Made by a program: the position numbers and the translations under genes
Notes under the pieces: model-generated
Seen by the model: the letters and a program-made list of their open reading frames with translations, nothing else
Told to the model about the DNA's origin: nothing
Database searches by the model: none
DNA from: DATFTE01 sp963840665
Lineage (GTDB): Bacteria; Acidobacteriota; Terriglobia; Terriglobales; Acidobacteriaceae
Assembly: GCA_963840665.1 (NCBI GenBank)
Contig: CAWIZO010000002.1
Coordinates: 372,001 to 436,000 of the forward strand
Length of the DNA stretch: 64,000 bases
Direction of reading: 5' to 3'
Shown here: positions 36,077 to 45,672 of the stretch, in pieces
Position numbering within the stretch: position 1 is the stretch's first letter
Layout of the letters: each line of letters begins with the position of its first letter

Positions 36077-36404
36077 AGGGCCCTTGCTCCCGGAAAACTT
36101 TGCGCAAAAGCATACACTACTCCAGGCAAGAGCCTTCAAACCGCCCGCCCCATAGGCGTCACCTAAGTAAACCATTGTCTTAGGCGGGACCCGAGCCCTC
36201 TCTTGTGAACTGGACGACGATTCTCTTCAGCGCCGTAGGAGCGACCGCCAATAGCCCGGCGCTTCAGCGCCGGGAAGAGCGCCCTCTTTGAGCAAGTCCA
36301 GTAGGGACGACTGAACTCCTCATTTGCTGCGCTACCTTTCAACCGGAACACACCCAACCGGGTTCCGTTAAATGCCTTTCCCCCTGTCGTAAAATCAACC
36401 TAGC
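36077..36404. other. 328-base gap: no gene seen, contains palindromes
   Basis: No supported open reading frame. The gap contains the perfect hairpin at 36255-36274 and the probable leader of the methyltransferase. Confidence 0.6.
36255..36274. repeat. Perfect hairpin CCCGGCGC-TTCA-GCGCCGGG
   Basis: 8-bp perfect stem, 4-base loop, of the REP-like palindrome kind seen elsewhere in the window. Confidence 0.7.
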
Positions 36405-37052
36405 GTGCAACCCGCTTATATCCCCGCTCTTCGCTTTCGCGCGCTCACGCCCTGGTATGACTTCATCATCCAGGCCACAATCCGCGAGCGGGTTTTCAAG
36501 TCCAGACTCATTCAACAGGCTTCCCTCCAGCCTGAAGACCGCATTCTTGATCTGGGCTGCGGCACCGGTACGCTCACCCTTCTCCTAAAGTCGCAGTATC
36601 CCAGCACTCATGTCGAGGCCATCGACGCCGATCCCCAAATCCTGGGCATGGCTCGTGACAAGGCTGCGCGTGCTGGACTCGATATCTCTTTCCACCAAGT
36701 CTTGTCCCAAGCGCTTCCCTTTCCCGACGCTTCGCTCGATCACGTTTTTTCCAGCCTGCTATTTCATCACCTTACGCGCGAGCAGAAACTCGGCACTCTC
36801 GCCGAAGTCCTCCGCATCCTTCGCCCCGGCGGCCGCCTTCATATCGCCGACTTCGGACGCCCCCAGAACGCAGCCATGCGCGCTGCCTTCTTCTTCGTAC
36901 AAACTTTCGACGGATTCCCAACCACGCAAGACAATGTGGACGGCCTGCTACCCGGCCTGATTCACGACGCCGGCTTCCCTACTCCCGACGAGACCGCAAC
37001 CTTCGCCACCATGTTCGGCACTATCCGCCTCATGCAAACCCAGAAACCATGA
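36405..37052 (+). CDS. Class I SAM-dependent methyltransferase
   Basis: 215 residues from a GTG start. RILDLGCGTGTLTLLL near residue 48 is the SAM-binding motif I; EAIDADPQILGMAR, FPDASLDHVFSSLLFHH and EVLRILRPGGRLHIADFG follow in the usual order (UbiE-like). Methyl acceptor unknown. It is convergent with the small lipoprotein gene. Confidence 0.88.
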   Translation: MQPAYIPALRFRALTPWYDFIIQATIRERVFKSRLIQQASLQPEDRILDLGCGTGTLTLLLKSQYPSTHVEAIDADPQILGMARDKAARAGLDISFHQVLSQALPFPDASLDHVFSSLLFHHLTREQKLGTLAEVLRILRPGGRLHIADFGRPQNAAMRAAFFFVQTFDGFPTTQDNVDGLLPGLIHDAGFPTPDETATFATMFGTIRLMQTQKP

Positions 37053-37072
37053 ATTCACCTGAGCAAATAAAA

Positions 37073-37094
37073 AAGGCCGCCCGAAAGCAGCCTT
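37073..37094 (-). terminator. Intrinsic terminator after the small lipoprotein gene
   Basis: AAGGC(C)GC-CCGAAA-GC(A)GCCTT with one opposed mismatch. On the minus strand it is followed by TTTTTTATTTG, about 20 bases after the stop at 37116. Three copies of an ACTAGGT unit lie at 37099-37118, over the stop codon. Confidence 0.75.
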
Positions 37095-37115
37095 CTCGGT
37101 ACTAGGTACTAGGTA

Positions 37116-37574
37116 CTAGCCTTTCACCATCGTAAAGTTCCCCGACCCAGTACAACCGGAACCCGTCCCTGCCAGCACCCACGTCCCCGACACTGTGCCG
37201 TTATTCACCGTTCCATTTAGAACAAGATCATTACTACCATTTGATCCCGACTTACTCGACTGAATGTTCAGCGTGAACGAGCCGGTTATGTTTCCATTAA
37301 AGTTTCCGCCCAGCGTGAATCCGCCGGTCTCGGTCGCGCCTGTCCCGAAACATGCATTGGTAGTCGTGAAGTTGAAATTAGCCACGACCAGCCCACTGCT
37401 TCCCGACTGTGTCAGCGAAGTAGTGAACCCAAAAACCGGCTTGTTACCGCTGTCCAGCAGGGTTGCGGTCCAGTTGCCATTGATCGATCCGTTATTGTGT
37501 GCGTTGTTCGAAGTTCCACACGCGGACAACAGTAATGCTAGCGCCGCAAGCGCGGCGATACTCAAATACCTCAT
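37116..37574 (-). CDS. Small lipoprotein, Gly/Ser/Asn-rich, unknown function
   Basis: 152 residues; signal and lipobox ALALLLSACG with lipidated Cys near residue 19. The mature domain is low-complexity and beta-rich (NGNWTATLLDSG, GNITGSFTLNIQSS), like small acidobacterial exported proteins of unknown role. Confidence 0.8.
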   Translation of the reverse strand: MRYLSIAALAALALLLSACGTSNNAHNNGSINGNWTATLLDSGNKPVFGFTTSLTQSGSSGLVVANFNFTTTNACFGTGATETGGFTLGGNFNGNITGSFTLNIQSSKSGSNGSNDLVLNGTVNNGTVSGTWVLAGTGSGCTGSGNFTMVKG

Positions 37575-38212
37575 GGATGACTCTCCTCAGAGAATTGGTC
37601 CCCAAGCGGGGAGAACTCAACACCTGCATCAGGACATCACCGTTATCCGCGGTAAACGTCTGCGTCCACGTCGCATTTGCGCCCCATCGAGGGATTCTCC
37701 CTTAGCGCGTGGGTGGAGAGTGACCTGAGAAGAAGTGGCATTAGTAAAGATGCCGGTACCTTCACTATTGGATGTAAGTCGAAACCACAGTCCGACCGTT
37801 CGGTCGGAACCACAAACGGATCACACTGAACCGTCATTACGTTTTTGTAATTGCGAAACAATGAAACCCTTAGATCTTTCGTAGCGCAGCCAAATGTGGC
37901 GCGGGCACCCCCGTCCACGTCTGACCAGGAGAAAGACTCTCAGCAGTACACGAGCACCAACCAGACGTCATTCCGAAGCGAAGCGAGGGATCTGGCGCGC
38001 ACGATGAGCGAACCATCCACGCCAAAGCCGGATGTGCGCGGGCGCCCCCGCCCGCGTCTGAACAGCAGAAAGACTCTCAGCAGTACACGAGCACCAACCA
38101 GACGTCATCCCGAAGCGCAGCGAGGGATCTGGCGCGCACGATGAGCAAACTCCTCCGCGCCGGATCCTTCGCCCTCGCCCGCGTCTCGACCAAAATCACC
38201 CTAACCAACAAA
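37575..38212. other. Long gene-free gap with repeats
   Basis: No supported gene. It contains a two-unit direct repeat (37897-38150). The rest shows no gene or RNA signature that I can name. Confidence 0.6.
37897..38150. repeat. Direct repeat, 137-base spacing
   Basis: The block GAAAGACTCTCAGCAGTACA...CCAGACGTCATtCCGAAGCG...GGGATCTGGCGCGCACGATGAGC occurs at about 37931-38010 and again at 38068-38147, offset by 137 bases, with a related GCGCGGGC(A/G)CCCCCG segment before each. The end half is the dispersed GTCATNCCGAAGCG family. Unit 2 is incomplete. Confidence 0.85.
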
Positions 38213-38236
38213 AACGCCGCCCGAAAGGGCGGCGTT
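38213..38236 (-). terminator. Intrinsic terminator of the radical SAM gene
   Basis: AACGCCGCCC-GAAA-GGGCGGCGTT, a perfect 10-bp stem with GAAA loop. Reading the minus strand it is followed by TTTTTG, 42 bases after the stop at 38278. Confidence 0.9.
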
Positions 38237-38277
38237 AAGATTTTCCCGAGGTCCGAGGTCCGAGTCCGAGGCCTGAC

Positions 38278-40406
38278 TCAGTCCCCTGCCACCGGCTCCC
38301 CTTCTTCTACCTGAGGCTTCGACGCATTTGCATTCGCTGGCGCGCCCAGTGTGGTAAGTGGAATAAACCCATTCTCCGAAACTGCTGGCTTCTCCTTCAG
38401 CACGACCTCGCGATACAGCGCCGCCATGCGCGCGTTGTACGCCGGATCGTTCTTCTGCTTGGCATCGCGCGCTCGCTTCTTTTCTTCGCCAGCGTTCTTC
38501 GCAATGCCCAGCTTATCCAGATCATGCTGCTCTTCGGTGGTCACGATGCCTTCGGTCAGCACCAGCCCGTGATCGACGTTCTCCATCTTCACGTTCTTGC
38601 CGCCCGCGAAGATCTCATGACGCCCATGCTCTTCGTACCACTTAGTAAGCGTGGCCGTCATGTGCATCTTCTCGATGATGTTCCGCCATCCCACGCCCGT
38701 GTTGTAAGCGCAGAAGGAAATCTCGCCTTCCTGCGTGGCGTAAGGAATAATGCACTGCTCCGTCCGCCGGAAGTCGTAGTTGAACAGATCCTGGAACCAC
38801 ATTCCCGCGATAAACAGGAAGTTCCAGCGATCCTGCCGCCGCTTCATCACGTCATCAATCGTGCGGTCCGGACCAACCTTGCCATAATTCTTCCCGGTCG
38901 CATTGAAGTTCTTATCGAACTTCTTCAGCAGGTCCATCAGCTTGAAATGCGTCGGCGACTGGAACGGATCGTAGTTCTTCATCAGGCACAACGCCATGCC
39001 CACAATCGTCAGAAACTTCCCGCGCGCCGCATCGTTGACCTTGGCAATATCCTTCGCCAGCTGATCGCCCTTCAAGAACGCCGTAACCGGAACCGCCTCC
39101 TTCGTTTCCTTATCAATCATCACCGCCATCCCAGTCCCGCAATTCGGGTGACATCCGCAACTGAGTTGGCCCCAATTGTTGTCGGCGTCGCTGGAGTGCA
39201 TCAGGTCGGCCCAGTCGCTGAAGGTGCCCATGAAGCTGATGGGGAACCAGTCGCGGGAGGGCTCGCCCAATCCGGTTTGATTCTTTACGTCGTGGGCGAG
39301 GTGCGACAGCGTGTAGCGCTGGGCCTGGCGGCGCTCGTCCGTTACGGCTTCGTCGCGTCCGGTAAAGCTGACTGGCTGGAACGAGAGGAATCCGATCTTC
39401 TTGGGATTGTCGAAGGCGAACTGGATGATGCGTCCTACTTGTTCGTTGTTGATGCCGTTGACGATCGTCACGACCGGAACAATCTCGACTCCGGCTTTGT
39501 GCAGGTTGTCGATCGCCTTCAACTTCACGTCAAACAGGTTGCCGACTTTGCGATGCGCGTTGGCGGCGTTGCCGATGCCGTCGAACTGCAGGTAGGCATA
39601 GCGCATGCCGGCTTCGGCGGCCTGCTGCGCGAACTCCAGGCTCTTGGCGAATTCAATGCCGTTGGTCGCGGCCTGCACCGAGTTGTATCCCACTTTGCGC
39701 GCGTAGCGAACCGCGTCCAGGAAGTACGGCGAAAGCGTTGGCTCGCCGCCGGAGAACTGCACGCACATCTGGCGGCTGCGGCTTGATGGTGATGGCGTTG
39801 TCGAGCATGGTCTTGATGTCTTCCCAGCTCAACTCGTGGACGAAGCCAACCTGGTTGGCGTCCATGAAGCAGGGATCGCACATCATGTTGCAGCGGTTCG
39901 TCAGATCGATGGTCAGCACCGAGCCGCGTCCGTACTTCACGGTCGAAGAGCCGTGGTGATGCAGCTTCTCGTCGTTGTGGGCGAGGATGTCGCGGCCGGG
40001 GAATACATCTTCCAGATGGCGCGAGAAATCGGTGTCAATCGACATGACGTCTTCAAAGTGCCCGTGCTTGGGGCAATCTTTGACCATCAGGATTTTGCCG
40101 TCGCGCTCGACGATCGACGCTTTGATCTCGCCGACCTTTTCGTTCATGCAGCACTTCGTAGGGCAGCTTGCCGTCGAGAATCTGCTGGCGGATTTCAGGC
40201 ACGCACTTGGGACAGAGCGAGTCGGTCGAGCGCGGCCATCCGAGCGGCGGCTTCGACTTCTCGTAGGACTTGAGCAACGGCTTATCGGACCACTTCGGAG
40301 TCGGCGACGGGTTGGGCTTCACGCGGTTGAAACGCTCAAAAACTGCCCACGCGCCGGTAGCGGCGACGGTCACTACCTTCTCCATATATTTGACTGGCTT
40401 ATGCAT
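38278..40406 (-). CDS. Tes/MJ0619-like radical SAM protein, broken by two apparent single-base insertions
   Basis: Rejoined, about 708 residues. The N-terminus (residues about 60-120) has LCPKC, then ...VKDCPKHGHF, a rubredoxin-like zinc-type segment. The radical SAM cluster is CNMMCDPCF (Cx3Cx2C), followed by FSGGEPT, YLQFDG, FLSFQPVSFTGR and CGCHPNCG. This order resembles the archaeal tetraether synthase (Tes, MJ0619) group, which joins alkyl chains. Frames change near 40145 (extra base; restores EVLMNEKVGE) and near 39770 (extra base; restores KPQRQMCVQF). The start at 40406 has AGAGG. Alkyl-chain coupling is an inference. Confidence 0.7.
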
Positions 40407-40691
40407 GTCCTCTCGCTTTCACTATCTGGGAAACCTGGCGATGCCAGCATCCCTGGGATGTACGGCTTACCCCAAAACCTGCAACCAAAGACCTCACCGG
40501 CAGCACCGGATAGGCCTCTCCCTGTATGGGTGGTTGTGACTATCCTATTGAGGCTGCGAGAGAAAGCCGAGCAGAAGGCAATGAACGGGGTTTTTTAGGG
40601 GTTTAGCGGGGGATTCTGGCAGTGAACGGGCGTAAGTGATTGAAAGTAAAAGGGGGATTTTCGATTTGCGATTGAAAAACCGAACTGCCAT
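40407..40691. other. Upstream leader of the radical SAM gene, possibly structured
   Basis: No gene. On the minus strand the leader contains several short stems: GGATAG/CTATCC, CCGG/CCGG, ATCCCAGGGAT and CTGGC-ATC-GCCAG. No known riboswitch consensus was matched by eye. Confidence 0.35.
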
Positions 40692-41672
40692 TCAGATCGG
40701 CTCCCCGCCCACACTAATGATGATTTTCCCCCGGGCATGCTTTTCTTCCAGATAACGGATCGCCTCCGGAGCTTCGCTCAACTCGTAGCACCGGTCGATC
40801 ACGGGTGTGACTTTTCCTGATTCCATCAGTTCGCGCATCAGGTTCAGGTCGTCCTGGCTCGATTGCGCCAGCAACATGACGAACTTCTGGGTCGCGAACC
40901 ATGACCACACCCGCGTCCCGATCACGAGAGTAAGAATGCGGGTCATGGACGCGCCCAGCCCTCCGGCCAAAATGTACATCCCCTTGGGATTCAAGACCCG
41001 CCGGCAGGCGGACAAGGAATGGTTCGCAACCAGGTCGAAAATCAAGTCGTACGCCTGCCCGCCTTTGGTGAAATCTTCTTTCGTGTAATCAATGATCCGA
41101 TCCGCGCCGATCGACCGCACCATCTCCATGTTCCTCGTGCTGCATACACCGGTCACCTCGGCGCCCAGCCATTTGGCGATCTGCACCACGAATGTGCCCA
41201 CGCCTCCCGCAGCCCCATTCACCAGGACCTTCTGCCCCGGCTGAATTCCGGCCGTGTTTCGGAGCCCTTGTAACGCCGTGTAAGCCGCCACCGGAACCGA
41301 AGCCGCCTGCTCAAACGTCGCGTTCCTGGGCATGATGGCCAGCTTTGACGCCGCCGCACACGCATACTCGGCGAAGGCTCCGCGGCACGAGCCAAACACC
41401 TTGTCGCCCTCTTTGAACTGGGACACATTCCTGCCTACGGCTTCCACTTCGCCGGCGACGTCCACGCCCGGCCGCTTGATTTTCGGGCCGCGCAGGGACA
41501 GTAGCGCGCGCACGGGGAACGGGCCTCCATGCATCAAGTGCGAGTCGAGCGGATTGAGCGAAGCCGCGCGGACCTTGAGCAAAACCTCATCGTCACCGGG
41601 CGCCGGCATGGCAATCTCTTCGTATTTGAGAACGTCGGGTGAGCCGTAGGCCTCATAGACGATGGCTTTCAT
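40692..41672 (-). CDS. Zinc-less NAD(P)-dependent quinone oxidoreductase-like alcohol dehydrogenase
   Basis: 326 residues of the MDR superfamily. The catalytic N-domain starts MKAIVYEAYGSPDVLKYEEI; the Rossmann site is VLVNGAAGGVGTFVVQIAKWLGAEVTGVCS near residue 150. No structural zinc Cys4 loop is present. RCYELSEAPEAIRYLEEKHARGKIIISV ends it, as in quinone oxidoreductases. Substrate unknown. Confidence 0.87.
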   Translation of the reverse strand: MKAIVYEAYGSPDVLKYEEIAMPAPGDDEVLLKVRAASLNPLDSHLMHGGPFPVRALLSLRGPKIKRPGVDVAGEVEAVGRNVSQFKEGDKVFGSCRGAFAEYACAAASKLAIMPRNATFEQAASVPVAAYTALQGLRNTAGIQPGQKVLVNGAAGGVGTFVVQIAKWLGAEVTGVCSTRNMEMVRSIGADRIIDYTKEDFTKGGQAYDLIFDLVANHSLSACRRVLNPKGMYILAGGLGASMTRILTLVIGTRVWSWFATQKFVMLLAQSSQDDLNLMRELMESGKVTPVIDRCYELSEAPEAIRYLEEKHARGKIIISVGGEPI

Positions 41673-41743
41673 GGAGAAAGCCTATACCCATGAGCAAGAG
41701 TCGGGAACACCCCTCGGGAATCGAATCGATCCAAAGGATCGGG

Positions 41744-42268
41744 TCAGTTGTCGGTTACCCACTCTGGATGGATCGGAAATCTTCTTGGAAACCGACAGCG
41801 GCTCGGATCGATGCCTCGGGGACATAAAGCGCGGGGTGGTTGGCGAAAGAGATCCCATGCTTCGCGGTATTGCTCATAGCGATAGTGTTTGGCGCCGTGG
41901 GGATAGAAGCGCAGCATGGGATGCTCTCCCCAGACGCCGATGGGCACGATGTACCAGATATCGAGCGGGATGATGTGAGCAGCGAGCACGTCAATGTCGT
42001 CGGCATCGTAGTCGGCGCGGCCCTTGCCGCTGGTGTAAGAGGCGCGGACTTCGTATCCGCGGGCACGCAGCACCTCGGTACCTTTGACCTGGACTTTCCA
42101 CAGTCGCGTGCCAGAGTCGAGGATGAAATCGTAGCGTTCACTGTCTCTCCAGGGCTTGGCAAGTTTGAATCCGAGACCTTCGGCGCGGTGGAGGAAGGCA
42201 GCCTCGGAGAATTCTCCGGTGCGTTTGGTGTTCTTGGTCGTGGTCGGTTCGTCTATGGCTATGGGCAT
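41744..42268 (-). CDS. PD-(D/E)XK-fold nuclease-like protein (PDDEXK_5 type), paralog A
   Basis: 174 residues. The ATG at 42268 has an AAGGA ribosome site. GEFSEAAFLHRAE near residue 17 gives the N-terminal Glu; ERYDFILDSGTRLWKVQVKGT near 43 gives the Asp and the Q-x-K motif of the I-Ssp6803I-type PD-(D/E)XK nucleases. It resembles group I-intron-associated PDDEXK proteins, but no intron is evident here. The second copy at 45673 is about two-thirds identical in the catalytic half. Both have the same upstream element (42575-42758). Confidence 0.8.
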   Translation of the reverse strand: MPIAIDEPTTTKNTKRTGEFSEAAFLHRAEGLGFKLAKPWRDSERYDFILDSGTRLWKVQVKGTEVLRARGYEVRASYTSGKGRADYDADDIDVLAAHIIPLDIWYIVPIGVWGEHPMLRFYPHGAKHYRYEQYREAWDLFRQPPRALCPRGIDPSRCRFPRRFPIHPEWVTDN

Positions 42269-42574
42269 TTTTGTCCTTAGTTTGGGCTTGGGGCTCGGGC
42301 TTCGGGCTTCGGGAAAACCGGTGGCCGGTCGGCGGGTCGCCGGTAGCCGGAACATCGGCTTCCGGCTTGGTGGCTTCGGGCTTCACGTCGGCCTTCCGGC
42401 TTCGGGGCAGAGGCTGACTTTGCGGCGGCCGGCGACCTGCGACCGGGTTTCTCGTATCAGGGCGCCGCTTCAGCGGTGCCGTCACGTGATCCCAGTAATT
42501 CCCCTTAGGGGCTGCTTCGTTCGACACGAGGCCCTGGCCCGGCGCATCGCTGGGAGAAAACATCTCATTTGTTG

Positions 42575-42758
42575 CGGGGCCCTGCCGAAGGAGACAATAA
42601 AAAAGGCGGGGCCGGTGGCCTCGCCTGTTCTTTTCTTAGCTTATAGTTACATTATAGCATAGTTAGTAAGCTGAATCGGACATTTTTGGAATTTTATTTT
42701 CGGTTTGGAATGAGGGGAATAGGGGGAATTGGGTGGGCTTGGGGGCTTGACAAGAAAA
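42575..42758 (-). promoter_or_regulatory. Conserved promoter plus terminator element, copy A
   Basis: Reading minus: CTTGTCAAGCCCCC, a GTCCGATT block, then ATGC-TATAAT (plus 42651-42656), an extended -10 (TGCTATAAT). About 25 bases on comes AGGCG-GGCC-acc-GGCC-CGCCT stem and a TTTTTT run (42599-42626). The same order occurs at 46376-46564, upstream of the second PDDEXK gene. A transcript from TATAAT would be terminated after about 45 bases unless the terminator is read through. Confidence 0.7.
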
Positions 42759-42872
42759 CCGATCTTGAATCGGGCCTCGGCCTTCGGCGGGCGGGTTCCG
42801 TTTTGGGAAGGAAATATCAAATGGAACCGAGGAAAGTCTCGTTGGGACCCGGCCCTCGGCTAGGTTGTGATG

Positions 42873-43808
42873 CTATCTCATATAATCTCGTCGTCTTTTT
42901 GCGCCGTCAAGCCTCATCTGCTTTGCTCGCTGAACGACTTCATACACCTTCACGATCGTGTTTTCTGGCGTCGGCTTTCTCTTCTTCTCTACCATCCTCC
43001 AATGCAGCCGAACTCTTAGTCGGTCGCCTTCAGCGAATCTGTACTTCCTCCGGTGAACTTCTTCCCAGAACCGCTCTCTTTGATAGACGCGACCACAGTT
43101 GCGCCACGTTCGTAGAACGTCCACTTCGGCCCTTCAACGAACGACAGTTTCGCGATGATAAGCGTTGTGTCGCGGTCGCCTTCGTCCGGCGCTTCCGCAG
43201 CTGCCAATTGCAATGAGTCTAGGTCAAAGTACTTGAGCTCATCCTTCTCGATGGTGGTGGGGTCGATTGGTCCGGTGGCATCTTTTGGCCGCACCGTAAT
43301 TCGATCATCCCCGTTGTCTGTAACGCCTGAAATGCACGTGACACAGCATCGCGCATTTGCGGATCGCCCACAAAAACATTGACCGTGTTTGAGACGACCT
43401 TCTTTTGCCCGAACAACACAAACTCGACATTGTTGCCGACTTGGGTGACTCTCTCCGGCTTCTCGCCCTTGAGCCACTTCAACAGTTCAATCAGGGAGTC
43501 TTTATTGTGCCACGCGAGACCGATGGCGGTTGCGAGTTCGGCGGCGTTCAGGAAGTGATGGGAAGTGATGAGTCGGGAGGCTTGAACCAGTATGTTCTGA
43601 ATCAATTCGAGGCTAATATCAAATGACCCGTGCTCGAAGTTCGATTCGACCAGCAATTGGGCCTCGCTCCCATCGCCGTTAGCCAGTGCATTTGCACGCC
43701 GAAAGAGCTCGCTATACGCGGCAAGGGAGTTGCCAACACGCGTGCGTCAATCTTTCCCGCATCCACGGCGATCCCTTCAAAAAGTACTTCAATTTTGGCT
43801 GAACTCAT
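42873..43808 (-). pseudogene. Frameshifted hypothetical gene (three single-base deletions)
   Basis: About 312 residues can be rebuilt from MSSAKIEVLFEGIAV to AKRRRDYMR by adding one base near 43735 (restores AYSELFRRAN), near 43310 and near 43080 (restores ERFWEEVHRR). The rebuilt protein is helical and acidic. I do not recognise the family. Gene decay or sequencing error cannot be told apart here. Confidence 0.6.
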
Positions 43809-44047
43809 GCATACCCCTGACACTGCACGCGTGACCTAGGGTTGCCTTCGGGAAAGGAAAGCATTGTAGCCGCAAAAATGCCAGCAAAACGTCTCTGATT
43901 CCGGTGCCTGCAACCGGGAATAGCGCCCTTAAACTCAGGAAAGCCTTCGGTCCCGCGCCACCTGAGTTCCTGTCCCAAGTGCTCTCAGAGTAACTGGAAG
44001 TTCCGCAAAAAGAGGAGGCCTCCTTTGGCCCTGTAGGTTAGCCCTTC

Positions 44048-44725
44048 TTAAATCAAGTGCGCCAGCAGCCCTGAGATTTTGTGTACGAGCACCGTACAGC
44101 CGTTGATCGCCGCAGCGCCCTTGACCACGTCCCATGCTGCTTTAATGATCGTACGATTGGGCTCGGTCTTTGCGAGTTGAGACTGAATCGTGTCGACATC
44201 AGCTACTAGTTCTAATTTTGAGGACTCCTAAACTTCAGAACTCGTGATCGCATTGCGAAGCTCGGAAAGTGATTGCCCGAGTTCGCTGAACTTAGCATTC
44301 ACCTGGTTTCCATCTCCAAGCGTGATGATATTCTGGCCAGTAGCTTCGATTTTGATACCGTGAAATTTGGGCATCGTAAACTCTCCAGGACCTTCAATCT
44401 TGTCGATACCAAGAGCAGTGATCGTGTAAAAATGTGTCGTCGAGGGAATCACCGTGCCACCAGGCGCACTGTAAGACTTTTGGGACAGACGCACATCTTC
44501 TTTCACCCACCCCTGACTGATGAGATATGTGAGGTTGCTTTGGACTTCTTGTTGAGTTAGCTGGTGGGTGTTTTTCAGTCCCGCTTTACATCGCTTCTAT
44601 CCAACTGCCGAACCCTTCTTGCCTCGGGTGCTCGTAGCGTTTACATTGCGATCGTAGAAATACTGAAGCATTAAAGTGCGAATCTCATTGTTAGTACGTG
44701 GTTGTCGAACTTGTTTCTTTGCCAT
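44048..44725 (-). pseudogene. Gene with two in-frame TAG stops (hypothetical DNA-binding-type protein)
   Basis: One reading frame runs 226 codons from an ATG at 44725 to TAA at 44048, interrupted by TAG at codon 43 (44597-44599) and codon 166 (44228-44230). Translation gives MAKKQVRQPRTNNEIRTL, a winged-helix-like region (HQLTQQEVQSNLTYLISQGWV), then KIEATGQNIITLGDGNQVNAKF and a C-terminal helix with EPNRTIIKAAW. Codons CAG to TAG would explain both stops. Family not named. Confidence 0.65.
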
Positions 44726-44826
44726 AGTCTAACTCTTTCAGGCTGGAGGCCGGCGCATCCGCCATTTTCGTCCGATGGCATCGTAACCCCACCCATTCGC
44801 AAATCATGCGAATGGGTGGTCGCCTG

Positions 44827-45264
44827 TCACATGTGGAACAGCTCTTTCTTCATGCTGCTTACGATGCGGTCGGCTACTTTTCGTTCTCCGCCGCGCTTCC
44901 AGCCTCCGAACCATAGGGAACGGTCTCCGGCTTCGCCGGCCCAGACCATCGTCTTGCTCTTCACATCCAGAAGCTGGACGTTCCCTTCGTTCTTGTCTTT
45001 GCCGCCGAAGACTGTGTTGTACCACTTATCGTCGGCCTTGAGAGATGCTCCGGTGAGCACGAAGTCGGCGTCTTTGTCGTCGGTCACGATAATGACGGGA
45101 AGCTTCTGCTTCAGGATTTCTGTGGCGATGAATCCGTTGAGCTCTCCTTGCATGGGTGCGATGAAGAGCTTGGAGCCGGAGGGAACCTTATTGTCCGTTT
45201 TTTCGGCGGCCAGGGCGAACGACGAACAAAGTAAAAGAAACAGCATGAGCCATGCGTGGCGCAT
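44827..45264 (-). CDS. Exported hypothetical protein
   Basis: 145 residues with a signal peptide ending SSFALA near residue 19. The mature part reads KLFIAPMQGELNGFIATEIL, a KLPVIIVTDDKDADFVLTGAS segment, and MVWAGEAGDRSLWFGGWKRGGER. It resembles small exported acidobacterial proteins of unknown role; no catalytic motif seen. Confidence 0.72.
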   Translation of the reverse strand: MRHAWLMLFLLLCSSFALAAEKTDNKVPSGSKLFIAPMQGELNGFIATEILKQKLPVIIVTDDKDADFVLTGASLKADDKWYNTVFGGKDKNEGNVQLLDVKSKTMVWAGEAGDRSLWFGGWKRGGERKVADRIVSSMKKELFHM

Positions 45265-45672
45265 GTAATTGCCTCCAGAGCGAATGAGTTGTTAGGGGAG
45301 ACCGGGGTCTTGGTGCTGGGCCTAGATACTTGGGGAAGGACTGTGGCATTTTGCATGAGTAAGTGGCGGGTGTCAATGGGGCGGCGCCTGAAGGCGAATT
45401 CGCCGTGGTTCTTTATGGCACGGCTGAAGCCATGCCCTGATACGCTGTCTTCATGACAATGCCTTGCGACCGCACTGGTGACGTTGGTTGCCGCGGGGTC
45501 CCTCCGCCCTCGCTTTGCTCGGGGTCGGGATGACTGGGGTTGAGAGTCGAGGAATCCCATCTTTCTTGGCGCTGCATCCTGAAAGCAGATTCCTCCCTGC
45601 GGCCCGGAATGAAAACATCACATTTCGGGCGTCAGGCCTCGGGCATCACGCTACCGGCTCCAACGTTTGACC
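45265..45672. other. Gene-free gap with dispersed palindromes
   Basis: No supported gene. Contains a GGCACGGCT-GA-AGCCATGCC palindrome near 45417-45436, a GGCGCCTGAAGGCG stem, and a copy of the GATTCCTCCCTGCGGNC repeat near 45585. Nothing else recognised. Confidence 0.6.
45413..45443. repeat. Palindromic repeat (GGCACGGCT...AGCCATGCC)
   Basis: Stem of about 9 bp with one mismatch, of a kind repeated elsewhere in this genome segment (compare 262-281). Confidence 0.65.

Noticed and set aside
36163..36357. Short minus-strand frame in the 36-kb gap
   Set aside because: Overlaps hairpin repeats and lacks a ribosome site or family.
37897..38150. CRISPR array
   Set aside because: Two units of about 137 bases, no short regular repeats or cas genes.
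38524..39786. 420-codon plus-strand frame antisense to the radical SAM gene
   Set aside because: Radical SAM motifs are on the minus strand; the opposite frame has no recognisable domain and is a codon-bias shadow.
20801..40406. Programmed ribosomal frameshifting to explain the broken reductase and radical SAM genes
   Set aside because: No slippery heptamer or downstream structure at the joints; the shifts are single extra bases in GC-rich contexts and are repeated in unrelated genes.
42138..42563. Open frame upstream of PDDEXK paralog A
   Set aside because: Pro/Lys/Arg-rich low complexity from short direct repeats (GAAGCCC units), overlaps the nuclease start and has no equivalent in copy B.
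44048..44725. Genome-wide TAG recoding
   Set aside because: Neighbouring genes end in TAG (for example at 7458-7460, 29466-29468 and 37116-37118), so TAG works as a stop here.
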